From a bacterium (GTDB lineage Bacteria > Myxococcota_A > UBA9160 > UBA4427): a stretch of DNA of 64,000 nucleotides. The position numbers and the translations under genes are program-made. The stretch is from positions 186,001-250,000 of the forward strand of contig JANSYR010000007.1 in the NCBI GenBank assembly GCA_024742285.1, given 5' to 3'. Below the pieces are notes generated by a model, which had not been told where the DNA came from, made no database searches, and saw only the letters and a program-made list of their open reading frames with translations. Positions 1 through 8,643 of this stretch are shown in pieces (the first letter of the stretch is position 1; every line of letters begins with the position of its first letter).

Positions 1-902
1 TCTCCCCGGGGCAGCTCGAGCCAGGGCAGCGCGAACTGATGACCGTTCGAGAGGTTCGGGTTGTGCGGGATCGCGATCGCTTCGCAGCCGGTATCCGTGT
101 CGAGGCAGAGATCGCGGAGACGCTCCCGGAGAAGCGCCTCGTTCGGGGTGTCGATCCAGGACAGCGGGAGCTCCGGGCCGATCTCGTTCCGGAGCACGAT
201 GTTTCGGTGGATCTTCGTGCTGGCGGTCGAGCGACTGTACTCCCAGGCGTGGAAGGTCGTGAAGGAGCAGGCCGCGCTTCGGTCGTAGTGGCGCTCCGCC
301 GACCGCTGATTCTCGGCCCAGACCGTGCCGAGCCGCGCGCGACAGCGGGAAAGGTCCTCGCCGCAGACCTCGCGATTTCGCCCGTCGAGGTCGACGACGC
401 CGAGCACCTTCGCGCGAAACCCCTTCAGGCCGAGGACCGTCGCCAGGAGCGTGCTCTCTTCGGATCGGTAGATCCGACACGAGCGCGTGTCGTAGACCGC
501 CGAAGCGGGATCCAGACACAGCGCGGTCTCCGCCATCCACTCCGCGTGGTCCGTCACCGCCGCGAAGTCCAGCGGACGATCGAGTCGCGCGAGGCGCTCG
601 GCACGCCCCTGCTCGTCGAAAGGAGCGAGCGCGACCTCCTCGCCCTTCGCGAAGCGGTAGGCGTCGTCCGGCGTGGTTCTCGTGCCGTGCAGCTGGGCGT
701 CCATCGACACCCCCGTGTGTACGTGCAGATCCCCGTAGAAGGGGCGCCGAAGGGGATCCCGATCCGCACAGGGCTCGCGGGGCGCGATCGTCTGGCTGCG
801 AGCCGGGCCGATCGGCGTCTCCCAGTCCTCGAGCCCGGGGTCGAAGCCGCAGCCCGCCGAGAAGACGGCCGACAGCGCGATGGAGCACAGCGTGCGCCTC
901 AT
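1..902 (-). CDS. DUF3604 family lipoprotein, 3' end cut off by the window
   Basis: The reading frame starts at ATG 902 and is open to the left edge, so the C-terminus is missing. The N-terminus is a short lipoprotein signal (hydrophobic run, then FSAGC with Cys18 as the likely lipidated residue). Residues about 53-75 read YGDLHVHTGVSMDAQLHG followed by TPDDAYRFAKGE, and further on AVTDHAEW; this is the pattern of DUF3604 proteins, which resemble PHP-type metal-dependent hydrolases. The His/Asp-rich motifs suggest metal binding; the substrate is unknown. It is the last visible gene of the minus-strand envelope operon, 33 bp after the metallo-beta-lactamase-fold gene. The family call is firm, the enzymatic role is not. 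Confidence 0.85.
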   Translation of the reverse strand, partial: MRRTLCSIALSAVFSAGCGFDPGLEDWETPIGPARSQTIAPREPCADRDPLRRPFYGDLHVHTGVSMDAQLHGTRTTPDDAYRFAKGEEVALAPFDEQGRAERLARLDRPLDFAAVTDHAEWMAETALCLDPASAVYDTRSCRIYRSEESTLLATVLGLKGFRAKVLGVVDLDGRNREVCGEDLSRCRARLGTVWAENQRSAERHYDRSAACSFTTFHAWEYSRSTASTKIHRNIVLRNEIGPELPLSWIDTPNEALLRERLRDLCLDTDTGCEAIAIPHNPNLSNGHQFALPWLELPRG

Positions 903-935
903 GACGTTGGGATTCCTTTCGGAGGTCGCGGGCCT

Positions 936-1955
936 CTACCGGAAGAGTACGACCGGCGCATAGCGCGGCAGCGTTCCGATCTGGAGACCTCGTGTCGCCG
1001 CGATCTTCTCGCGCAGGAACGCGAGCATCGTGTCGCCGCCCGCCGACAGGAAGGCGGCGGCCTTGACCTCACCGGTGAAGGGACCCTCGATCGGACCCGT
1101 CAGGCTGTCGTAGTGGATGGGGATGATGCGCTTCGCGCCGATCGACTCGACGGTCTCGCGCCAATAGCGCTCTCGGTAGTCCGCGGTCTGGGTCTCGAGA
1201 CCACCGACGCCGAGGAAGACGGTCTCCGCGGGAAAGTCGCGGAGGCCTCCCTCGATGAAGCCGGCGCTCGCCTGGATCAGGAAGCGTCCCTTCGGATGGA
1301 CGACGTGGATCGCGTAGGGCTGGCCCACCTTGTAGTCGAAGACCCCGACCGGCGGCACGAGCGGCGCGTCGATCCTCGGATCCGCGAGGGCGCGCTCGCG
1401 AACGGCGGGATCCGGGAATTCGAAATGCCGCGTATGGATGAGCGTGATCGTGAACGCGCCGAACCGAACCGGCTCACCGTCCTCGGCCACCCGGATCCGA
1501 GACTCTTCGAGGCCCCAGCCTCGCCCGATGTTCGCGGTCGACTCCGAGCCGAGCAACAGCGCGCCGGTCCGCCTGGCGACCTCGGGTGCGTCCATCGCAT
1601 GATCGAAATGGGAGTGGACCGGGATCACGACCGCGAGACGCTCGACCGCGTTCCGCTCGAGGCCGCGCGCGATCGCCTCGACGTCGGGCTCGATCGTGCC
1701 GCCGAGCATGGGCAGCGCACCGACGCGCGTGAACCACCCGTCGACCATCCAGCTCGTCTCGCCGTCGGAGAAGAGCAGCGTAGACGTCCCGGTGAATCGT
1801 ACGCTGACGGCGCCGGGCGGGACGACGTCGACCGAGGGGAGCTCCCAGGCCGGGTCGACCGGCAGGTCCTCGTAGGTGTTGAGCAGGTAGGTGCCGGTCG
1901 CGACCAGGCCCACCACGACCACACCGGCGATCGCGAACAGGGTGCGGAAAAGCAT
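936..1955 (-). CDS. membrane-anchored metallo-beta-lactamase-fold hydrolase
   Basis: The 339-aa product starts at ATG 1955, which places one hydrophobic helix (FAIAGVVVVGLVATGTYLL) at the N-terminus; an earlier in-frame start would only add Arg-rich filler. The body has MBL-fold metal motifs: HSHFDHAMDAP in the middle, HTRHFEF later and IPIHYDSL near the end. It resembles UlaG-like/'beta-lactamase 2' hydrolases more than true beta-lactamases. The catalytic domain probably faces the periplasm, tethered by the helix. It sits 82 bp after the beta-barrel gene and 33 bp before the DUF3604 gene in the same operon, so both hydrolases may act on the same imported or surface compound. The substrate cannot be told from sequence. 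Confidence 0.85.
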   Translation of the reverse strand: MLFRTLFAIAGVVVVGLVATGTYLLNTYEDLPVDPAWELPSVDVVPPGAVSVRFTGTSTLLFSDGETSWMVDGWFTRVGALPMLGGTIEPDVEAIARGLERNAVERLAVVIPVHSHFDHAMDAPEVARRTGALLLGSESTANIGRGWGLEESRIRVAEDGEPVRFGAFTITLIHTRHFEFPDPAVRERALADPRIDAPLVPPVGVFDYKVGQPYAIHVVHPKGRFLIQASAGFIEGGLRDFPAETVFLGVGGLETQTADYRERYWRETVESIGAKRIIPIHYDSLTGPIEGPFTGEVKAAAFLSAGGDTMLAFLREKIAATRGLQIGTLPRYAPVVLFR

Positions 1956-2037
1956 GGACAAGACGGTAGGCGGGACCCTGCGACGCGTCGAACGACCGGG
2001 AGACCCGAGGAATCCCCAGGAACGTGGCGTCACGCCC

Positions 2038-3063
2038 TCAGCGCTTGCCCGTCCACTGCACCTGGATCCCACCGTTCATCTGAAAGGCGAGATCGTCCGC
2101 TCGGGTCGCGAACGCGACTGCGCCCGTTCCCAGCGAGGATTGAGAGCCGAAGGCCGGATCGTCCGGGAAGAAGACCGCACGCCCCTGGAGATACATGCTC
2201 CAGCGGAACGGACCCGATTCGTAGACGTCGGCCGCGATCGCGAGCGACGGACTGATCCCGTGGTAGAGCTCGGCATCCCCGACCGAATTGGCCGATTCGA
2301 TGAGGTCGTCGAGAGAGATACCCGAGTTCGTCCGCGTGAAATCGCCGACGGTCTGGATGGACATCCCGTAGTACTCGACCGCAGGCCGAAGGCGAATCGC
2401 GGTGTCGAGCGCCGGAATCGGAACCTCGAACTCGATGCCGAAGCCCAGACTCCACATCGCGTCGATGGTCACCTGGTTCCGGATCCGAAGACCGCACGAC
2501 TCGATCCGCGAGAACGGATTCACGGTCGGGTTGCCGGCCTGGGGCGAAGTATCGGCACAGAGCGCCGCGAACTCCGCCTGCACGAAAGCCGAGTCGTCCG
2601 GGTTGGTGAGCTGGTTTATGCCGGGGGCGTAGCGGTTGATGAGCTCCGCGTCGATCCGCTCGGCGATCAGCTCCTCGGCGAGCGGAATGTGCACGCCGCC
2701 CGAGAGGAAGAGCCGCGGCTTCGACGGCACGTCCAGCTGCAGTGGGGTGTAGAGCTTGCCTTCGAGGGAGAGCGCGACCGAGATGTACGAGTCGCCGGTC
2801 TCTTGCGGAAAATCCGTATCCGTCGTCGACGTATCACCACCGAGCGATTGCGTATAGGCCCCGAAACCGAACGAGAGAGCCGGGCTCCACCCGAACTCCT
2901 CCCGGCCGGATTCGTCCTCGGCCGGATCGGCGGGCTCGTCCGCCGATCGCCCGCGATCCCCGACGACGCCGGGCGTCGACGTGTCGTCCGCGGCGAAAGC
3001 GACGCTCGAGAACAGGACCGCAGCGGCGGCGAAGAGCACCATCGAGAATTGCCGTAAGCTCAT
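2038..3063 (-). CDS. exported beta-barrel-like outer membrane protein, unknown function
   Basis: The product is 341 aa from ATG 3063. A clear signal peptide (MSLRQFSMVLFAAAAVLFSS, then AFA before ADD) is followed by an acidic low-complexity stretch and then alternating hydrophobic/polar strands rich in Gly, Tyr and Phe (such as FGFGAYTQSLGG and AIRLRPAVEYYGMS), as expected of an outer membrane barrel. The start overlaps the stop of the preceding lipoprotein gene as ATGA, so the two are probably translationally coupled. I do not recognise a named family. It may be a porin-like partner of the TonB receptor upstream in the operon. Confidence 0.7.
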   Translation of the reverse strand: MSLRQFSMVLFAAAAVLFSSVAFAADDTSTPGVVGDRGRSADEPADPAEDESGREEFGWSPALSFGFGAYTQSLGGDTSTTDTDFPQETGDSYISVALSLEGKLYTPLQLDVPSKPRLFLSGGVHIPLAEELIAERIDAELINRYAPGINQLTNPDDSAFVQAEFAALCADTSPQAGNPTVNPFSRIESCGLRIRNQVTIDAMWSLGFGIEFEVPIPALDTAIRLRPAVEYYGMSIQTVGDFTRTNSGISLDDLIESANSVGDAELYHGISPSLAIAADVYESGPFRWSMYLQGRAVFFPDDPAFGSQSSLGTGAVAFATRADDLAFQMNGGIQVQWTGKR

Positions 3064-4418
3064 CCCTGCGGTCCCTCCTGCGCGCCCTGACCGGGAGAGG
3101 TCGGAACCGAAGGCACCACGTTCTCCCTCCCGCGGCGCTTCACACGAACGGCTTTCTGCGCCAAGCGAGTCCGGTAGTTGGAAGCGATCTCCTCGGAGAC
3201 GCCGTGCTCTTCGATGTAGGCATCGACGGCGCCGGGATCGACCTGGCCCCACCGCACGAAGGCCGTGGCCAGCACCCGGGAACGATGCGGTTCCATGGCG
3301 TGTTCGCGAACGAGATCCGCCGCTTCGACGAAGCGCAGGCTCTCGAGAAGGTGGTTGGCGAGGGGGACCACGCCCAGTCGCTGGATGATCGGGTCGCCGA
3401 GGTTCGCGCGGATCCAGGCTTCGCCCGCTTCGCGGTCGGCGTCACGGGCCAGCCAGCCGACCATGATCTCGCGGATCAGCGCGTCCCGAACGCCCGTCTC
3501 CGGCCGCTCCCGCAGCCAGCCGATCGCGTCGCGGGGCTTCGAGGCGCCCCGGGCCTGGACGGCCTGCGGCATGGCCTCGATCGCCTTCTCCGGATTCTCG
3601 GCTTCGATCTTCTCGTACCACTGGGCCGCGCGATCGTAGTCCTGGCCCGCGACGAAGAGGAGCCCACGCTTCATCGTGGAAATCTTGAGATTGCCGCCGG
3701 CATCCCAAGGGATCGAGTCGAGCCACTCCCGGGTCGTGTCGAGCCCGTGGACCCGATTGATCTCGATCATCACCTCGGTGATCCAGAGCTCGCGATCGCC
3801 GTCCTCCTCGGCGTCCACCAGCATGTCCGTCAGCTGGTCCCAGTCCTTCGCGACGCCGAGTCCCTGCAGAACGGCGAGATACATGAACTTGGTCGGAGAC
3901 CGGAGGGTTCCGGCGGAGCCTTCGTAGCGGGGATCGACGAACGCGCGCGCCTCCTCGCCCCCGCCGTTGATCGCCCACTGGAAAACCGCCTCGAGGATCG
4001 CCTGGTTCTTGGAGCGCGGATACGGCCACGCCAGGATCCCCGACACGGCGGCCTGCGGATCGATCTTCGACCAGCGATTCGCGAAGAGTCGTGCTTCGTG
4101 CGGATCGACCCGCCCGACGTTCTCCACGTAGGCGTCGGCGGCCCCCTGGAGGTTCGACTCGTCGATCGAGTCCATCAGCTGGACCATCCGTCGGTGCCGG
4201 TCGAGGGTGTCGGTGATGCGCAGCATCTTGCCGACCTCGACCCGCATCTGCTCTGCGTCGAGCTCGAGCGGAGCGGCGCCGTCCGGACCCGGCGCGTCAC
4301 ATCCGAGGAATCCACCCGCCGTCAGACAGAGCAGGGTCAGCTCGGTGATCCGGCGTCGGGCCAGACGCCATCCGGACCGCCGCGCGGACCCGAATCCCAC
4401 GACCGACATCGCGAGCAT
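3060..4418 (-). CDS. helical repeat lipoprotein, unknown function
   Basis: This 452-aa protein starts at ATG 4418, sharing one base with the TGA of the TonB receptor gene (TGATG); a second ATG four codons on (4409) is possible. The N-terminus is basic, then hydrophobic, and ends in a lipobox (AGGFLGC). The mature part is almost all helical, with repeated two-helix units containing W/Y and A/L pairs (AAQWYEKIEAENPEKA, AGEAWIRANLGDP), like TPR or Sel1/HEAT solenoids, and ends in a basic tail. It is probably a periplasmic or outer-membrane-attached scaffold working with the receptor and barrel protein encoded on either side. No enzymatic motif is seen. Confidence 0.7.
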   Translation of the reverse strand: MLAMSVVGFGSARRSGWRLARRRITELTLLCLTAGGFLGCDAPGPDGAAPLELDAEQMRVEVGKMLRITDTLDRHRRMVQLMDSIDESNLQGAADAYVENVGRVDPHEARLFANRWSKIDPQAAVSGILAWPYPRSKNQAILEAVFQWAINGGGEEARAFVDPRYEGSAGTLRSPTKFMYLAVLQGLGVAKDWDQLTDMLVDAEEDGDRELWITEVMIEINRVHGLDTTREWLDSIPWDAGGNLKISTMKRGLLFVAGQDYDRAAQWYEKIEAENPEKAIEAMPQAVQARGASKPRDAIGWLRERPETGVRDALIREIMVGWLARDADREAGEAWIRANLGDPIIQRLGVVPLANHLLESLRFVEAADLVREHAMEPHRSRVLATAFVRWGQVDPGAVDAYIEEHGVSEEIASNYRTRLAQKAVRVKRRGRENVVPSVPTSPGQGAQEGPQG

Positions 4419-7108
4419 CAGAAATTCACCTTCATCGTGAGGCTGTACGTCCGCGGATCGCCGATCGCGTGAAGCACGGAGCCGCGGAGCCGCGAGAGGT
4501 TGAACACGTCGAGGGTATAGGCCTGGTTGGTCAGGTTCTCGATCCGGCCGGAGAACTCGAAGGTCTCGTCGGGGCTCTTGTAGGTGATGCCCAGATTGAA
4601 CAGCCAGAGCGCGTCCTGGCTCGCGAGGTCGACGTTCCCGGGACCGAAGTACACCTTGTCCTTGAACGACCAGTCGACGCGCGGCACGATGATTCCCCAG
4701 TCCCCGCCGAACGGCCACGCAACGAAGCCGATGAACGAGAACTCCGGGGAGTTGACCAGCTGGTTCCCCGTGAAGTCGGTGATCTGGACCTGGGTCGTCG
4801 GGAGCGGATCACCGGGCACGTTCACGATCTGGGTCACGACGAAGTCGGTGTACTTGCTGTCGAGCCACGCGAAGGTGCCGCGGATCCAGATCCCCTCGAA
4901 GATGGGGGGCGCCCAGCCTTCGAAGGGCTTGACGTCGACCTCCATCTCGAAGCCGAGGATGTCGGCGTCGCCCGCGTTGATCAGCTCCTGGACCGGGACC
5001 GTGCCGCCGTTGTTCCGGAGCTGGAAGACCTGGAGATCCTGGTAGTCGTAGTAGAACAACGCCCAGTTCCAGAGGATCCGGTTGCTCCAGAACTCGCCCT
5101 TCAGACCGATCTCGACGGAGTCGATGATCTCGGGGTTGACGGGCGTCGCGAGCTCCGAGCTGGCGTCCTCCCGGTTGCTCGCGTTCGTGATGCCGCCGTT
5201 GATCGCCGGTCCCTTCCAGCCACGCGCGTAGCGGAGATAGAAGTTCACGTCCGCCGCGGGACTCCAGGTCGCGATCACGTCACCGGCCCAGCCGAATTCC
5301 TTGGCGGCCGCGTTGGCCCGGCCGGGCGACCGGATGACCCCGTTGTCCTCGACCGGCGGGCAGCGATTCGATCCGTCCGGGAGGGGGCCGACGATGAACT
5401 GGCAGCTCTGGACGAGGAGGTTGAGCTCCTTCTCCTCGTAATTGAAGCGCGCGCCACCCTTGATCGAGAAGGTCTCCGCCGGCTCCCACTCGAGCTTGTA
5501 CCAGGCCGAGCCGTAGCGGGTGAATTGGGTGTAGGTCTGGTTCAGCTCGGGCAGGTTCTGGTTGATCTGGAAGCGCGTCGAGCAGCTGCGCCCGAGGACG
5601 AGGACATCGCCGCCACCCGGCGCTCCGCTCGGCACCCGCGATCCACCGTTGCCCGCGTAGCCACCACAACCGATCGACAGCGTCTCATAGAGGAACATGC
5701 CGCCGAGCTGCCACGCCCAGCCCTCCCCCGCGTCCCAGTCGACACGAATCTCCTGGGTCAGCTGGTAGGACTTGTTGTTCAGGTTCGGCTCGAGGCTCGC
5801 GTAGGGACTCCCGTCGAGGTTCAGTTTCGTACTTCGCTTGTTCCACTCGTATCCCGTGATCGAGATGAGCTCGAAGTCGCCGAAGGTCATCTGCCCCGTC
5901 AGGCTGGCGCCGAAGAGATCGATCTTCTCCTTCTCGACGGAGTTGTAGTCCCCCTCGAACGGGTTGCCCTGGAAGGGGCTGGTGATCGGCACGAACGCGC
6001 CGAGGTTCGACGTGAAGAGCCGATTGTCGGCGTCGAAGTACTGGTCCGCGTCACCGTCGAAGGAGGGGGTGGGCTCGTCCTGCGAGAAGTTCTGGTTCGT
6101 CGCCACCAGCTGGAACTGGCGCGCATCACCGCGATTCTGCCCGCCGTGCAGATTCAGCTGCCAGTCCATGTCCAGGAACTCGTGCTGGAAGCGGATGATC
6201 GTTCGCGCGCCCCAGTTCCGGGTGTCGTTCACCCACTCCTTCACGCCGCCCGCCTGGCCGACGGTGAAGTTCGGGGCCGGCGGCGACTGCGCGGGATCGA
6301 TGTTATTGGCGTTGTAACACTCTCGATGCACGGACTGGATGAGGGCGCGATTCTGCTGCACTGGATTGAGCAGGTTGCGAATGCGGCCGCCGATCGGGTT
6401 CGCGTAGTCCTGATCCGCGCAGCGATTCTTCGTCGTCCCGTCGCGCTGGTTCCAGCGTGCCGCCGTTCTCATCGACAGCATGTCCGGAATGATCACGTTC
6501 TCGACGGCCGCCTCGAAGCTGAGCTCATTGAAGCGTCCGTAGGTGACCGACGCCGTCACGCCCGGGGTGCCGGTCGGCTTGCGCGCGATCGTACGGATCG
6601 TTCCCGCGGAGGCGTTTCGGCCGTAGGTCGTCGTCTGCGGACCGCGCAGCACGTCGATGTTCTCGACGTCGAAGAGCTGGGCCAGCTGCGCCGCCGCGGA
6701 GTTGATGAAGATCTCGTCGTTGTACACCGCGACGGAAGAAGAGGAGTTCGCGTTGAAGTCGCGAATACCGACACCGCGGATGAAGAGCGTCGGGTTCGAC
6801 GCGGCGAAGGGCGTTCGGATCTCGAGGTTCGGCGTGAACTGAGCGACGTCGGAGATGTCGCTGGCGCCGATCGCCTCGAGGTAGTCCGAGTCGAACGCGA
6901 TCGCGGAGACTTCCTGTCCCTGGAAGAGGCTGCTGGCCCCCGTCCCGACGACGACCATCTCCTCGATCCCGGCGAAGGGGTCGTCCTCGGCTTGTGCGCG
7001 CGCCTGACCCGACGCACCCATCGCCAGCAGGAAGACCGCGAAGATCCGCACGAGGTGCCCGAGGTGCTCGAGGTGCCCAAGGCGAACGACGGGTGACCCC
7101 GGCCGCAT
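4418..7108 (-). CDS. TonB-dependent receptor
   Basis: About 896 aa from ATG 7108. That start leaves a typical long signal peptide (RIFAVFLLAMGASGQARAQA) before EDDPFAG. The plug domain shows the usual path: a TonB-box-like EEMVVVGTG, SDISDVAQFTPNL, LFIRGVGIRD, and VLRGPQTTTYGRNASAGTI. The C-terminal two thirds are barrel strands, ending in SLTMKVNF with the terminal Phe expected of an outer membrane barrel. A GTG at 7216 in the same frame would overlap the sulfatase-like stop as GTGA, the pattern used elsewhere in this operon, but would push the signal peptide 36 residues inwards. It should import an unknown, probably bulky or scarce compound with energy from TonB/ExbBD. Confidence 0.9.
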   Translation of the reverse strand: MRPGSPVVRLGHLEHLGHLVRIFAVFLLAMGASGQARAQAEDDPFAGIEEMVVVGTGASSLFQGQEVSAIAFDSDYLEAIGASDISDVAQFTPNLEIRTPFAASNPTLFIRGVGIRDFNANSSSSVAVYNDEIFINSAAAQLAQLFDVENIDVLRGPQTTTYGRNASAGTIRTIARKPTGTPGVTASVTYGRFNELSFEAAVENVIIPDMLSMRTAARWNQRDGTTKNRCADQDYANPIGGRIRNLLNPVQQNRALIQSVHRECYNANNIDPAQSPPAPNFTVGQAGGVKEWVNDTRNWGARTIIRFQHEFLDMDWQLNLHGGQNRGDARQFQLVATNQNFSQDEPTPSFDGDADQYFDADNRLFTSNLGAFVPITSPFQGNPFEGDYNSVEKEKIDLFGASLTGQMTFGDFELISITGYEWNKRSTKLNLDGSPYASLEPNLNNKSYQLTQEIRVDWDAGEGWAWQLGGMFLYETLSIGCGGYAGNGGSRVPSGAPGGGDVLVLGRSCSTRFQINQNLPELNQTYTQFTRYGSAWYKLEWEPAETFSIKGGARFNYEEKELNLLVQSCQFIVGPLPDGSNRCPPVEDNGVIRSPGRANAAAKEFGWAGDVIATWSPAADVNFYLRYARGWKGPAINGGITNASNREDASSELATPVNPEIIDSVEIGLKGEFWSNRILWNWALFYYDYQDLQVFQLRNNGGTVPVQELINAGDADILGFEMEVDVKPFEGWAPPIFEGIWIRGTFAWLDSKYTDFVVTQIVNVPGDPLPTTQVQITDFTGNQLVNSPEFSFIGFVAWPFGGDWGIIVPRVDWSFKDKVYFGPGNVDLASQDALWLFNLGITYKSPDETFEFSGRIENLTNQAYTLDVFNLSRLRGSVLHAIGDPRTYSLTMKVNF

Positions 7109-7212
7109 CGCGCAACGCGCCACCTCGACTGATGACGCGAATCGAGAGCATGATTCGACGGTGGTGACGGGCGCGTTCACCAATGGGGGGGACCTCCGAG
7201 GGTTCCTGTGTA

Positions 7213-8643
7213 TCACTCTTCGATCGAGTAGCCTAGCGCGCGAAGCTGGCGAAGCGACATCTCGTCCAGCTCGATCTCAGGAGCGCCGCCCTCCCAGGCG
7301 GGCGGCAGGGCCAGGTAGTCCTCGGCCGCAGAGCGGAGCCTTTTTAATACATCCGGTTCGTCCGCCGCAATGTTCCGCATTTCTCGGGGGTCTGACTTCA
7401 CGTCATAAAGACGGTCGAAATCGGGGTTGTTCACGTCGTGGATCAGACGTCGGGTGCCTTCGGTGACGGCGACGATCGGGTCGGGGTCTTGCCCCGTCCG
7501 GCCCCACGTCCGGTCGAGGTGCGCGTAGTCGCGAGCCGGGAAATCCGGCGTGTAGTCGCCGAGGATCCAGTTCGCGCGCGACTTGCCGTCCATCTCCGGT
7601 GCGTCCTCGAGCCCGAGCAGCTCGTAGAGGGTCGGAAAGATGTCGACGTTCTCGGTCGGGAGTTCGATGACGAGCCCCGGATCCAGTCGGAACGGGAAGC
7701 CGATGATGAAGGGTGTGTGCGTGACCTCGTTGTGAACGTCCCGCGCGTGACCTTCGAGGCCATGTTCGCCGAAGGCTTCTCCGTGATCGGAAGCCACGAC
7801 GATCAACGTCCGGTCCGCCATGTCGAGTCGGTAGAGCTCCGCGACGATCTCGCCGATCTGCTGATCCTCCCAGAGAATCGAATTGTCGTAGCCATCGGAG
7901 AGCGACGTTCCGAAGATCGCCGTCTCCTCGGTCGAGATGTACTGGTGAACGTCCATCAGGTGGACGTAGAGGAAGAAGCGACGTTCCTGGTTCGTTCGCA
8001 GGAACTCCTTGGCCGAGAACACGGCGTCGATGTCGGTTCCGTCGATTCGGCCCGCGATCGGCTTCCGGCGCATCGCGCTGGGCGCCTGCTTCGGACGAGG
8101 CGCCATGTAGATGTCGAAGCCCTGCCGGAACCCGAAGTTCGGTGCGACCCAACCGTTCCGCCAGATACCCGCCGAGTAGAAGCCGTTGTCGGTGAAGACC
8201 TCCGCCGGCATGCGGGCTTCTTCGTGGACCGCGTCGCGATGGGTCAAGACGTCTGCCCGCTGCGGGTAGAAACCGGTCCAGAGCGAAGCCATCGAAGCCT
8301 TCGTCCAGCTCGACTGCGCGCGGTGCCGGGCGAAGCGGAGACCCGTCCCCGCGATGTAGTCGAGAACGGGTGAGGTCGCCCGCTCGTAGCCGTAGCTGCC
8401 GAGGCGGTCGGCGCGAAGCGTGTCCACGAGGATGAAGAGGACGTTCAGGTCGGAGCGATCAGGGAACGAAGCGGCGTCCTGGAGCGTACCGACCGGGCGA
8501 TCGTCGAAAGAGAGATCCCCTTCGGAAGGTGCGTCGACCTCGCTGCACGCCCAGAGGAACGGTGCGAGACAGACGAGCCCCCACAGACCATGCGGCCGAA
8601 ACCGAACCCACGCCCCTTCGACTGCCCCCAGCTGCGCGCTCAC
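7213..8643 (-). CDS. sulfatase-like lipoprotein of the alkaline phosphatase superfamily
   Basis: The 476-aa product starts at GTG 8643, overlapping the upstream TPR gene stop by 4 bp (GTGA) and preceded by a strong GAGGAG ribosome site. Residues 20-33 look like a lipoprotein signal (FLWAC, Cys33). Metal motifs of the superfamily are present: FILVDTLRADRLGSYGY near residue 70 and SDHGEAFGEHG. At the nucleophile position the sequence is SSWTKASMASLWTG, so Thr114 sits where true sulfatases have the formylglycine Cys of CxPxR, and the Arg is lost. It is therefore unlikely to be a classical sulfatase and is closer to Thr-nucleophile phosphotransferases or phosphodiesterases. Confidence 0.8.
   Translation of the reverse strand: MSAQLGAVEGAWVRFRPHGLWGLVCLAPFLWACSEVDAPSEGDLSFDDRPVGTLQDAASFPDRSDLNVLFILVDTLRADRLGSYGYERATSPVLDYIAGTGLRFARHRAQSSWTKASMASLWTGFYPQRADVLTHRDAVHEEARMPAEVFTDNGFYSAGIWRNGWVAPNFGFRQGFDIYMAPRPKQAPSAMRRKPIAGRIDGTDIDAVFSAKEFLRTNQERRFFLYVHLMDVHQYISTEETAIFGTSLSDGYDNSILWEDQQIGEIVAELYRLDMADRTLIVVASDHGEAFGEHGLEGHARDVHNEVTHTPFIIGFPFRLDPGLVIELPTENVDIFPTLYELLGLEDAPEMDGKSRANWILGDYTPDFPARDYAHLDRTWGRTGQDPDPIVAVTEGTRRLIHDVNNPDFDRLYDVKSDPREMRNIAADEPDVLKRLRSAAEDYLALPPAWEGGAPEIELDEMSLRQLRALGYSIEE

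Noticed and set aside
39-2255. Plus-strand open frame spanning the first 2 kb
   Set aside because: It runs across two minus-strand genes with clear signal peptides and MBL/DUF3604 motifs and has no recognisable domain itself.
4469-7096. Long plus-strand open frame opposite the TonB receptor
   Set aside because: Arg/Glu/Leu-rich product with no domain, mirrored codon phase; the minus-strand receptor has a signal peptide, plug and terminal Phe.
7213-8643. Classical sulfatase
   Set aside because: CxPxR is absent; Thr sits at the nucleophile position.
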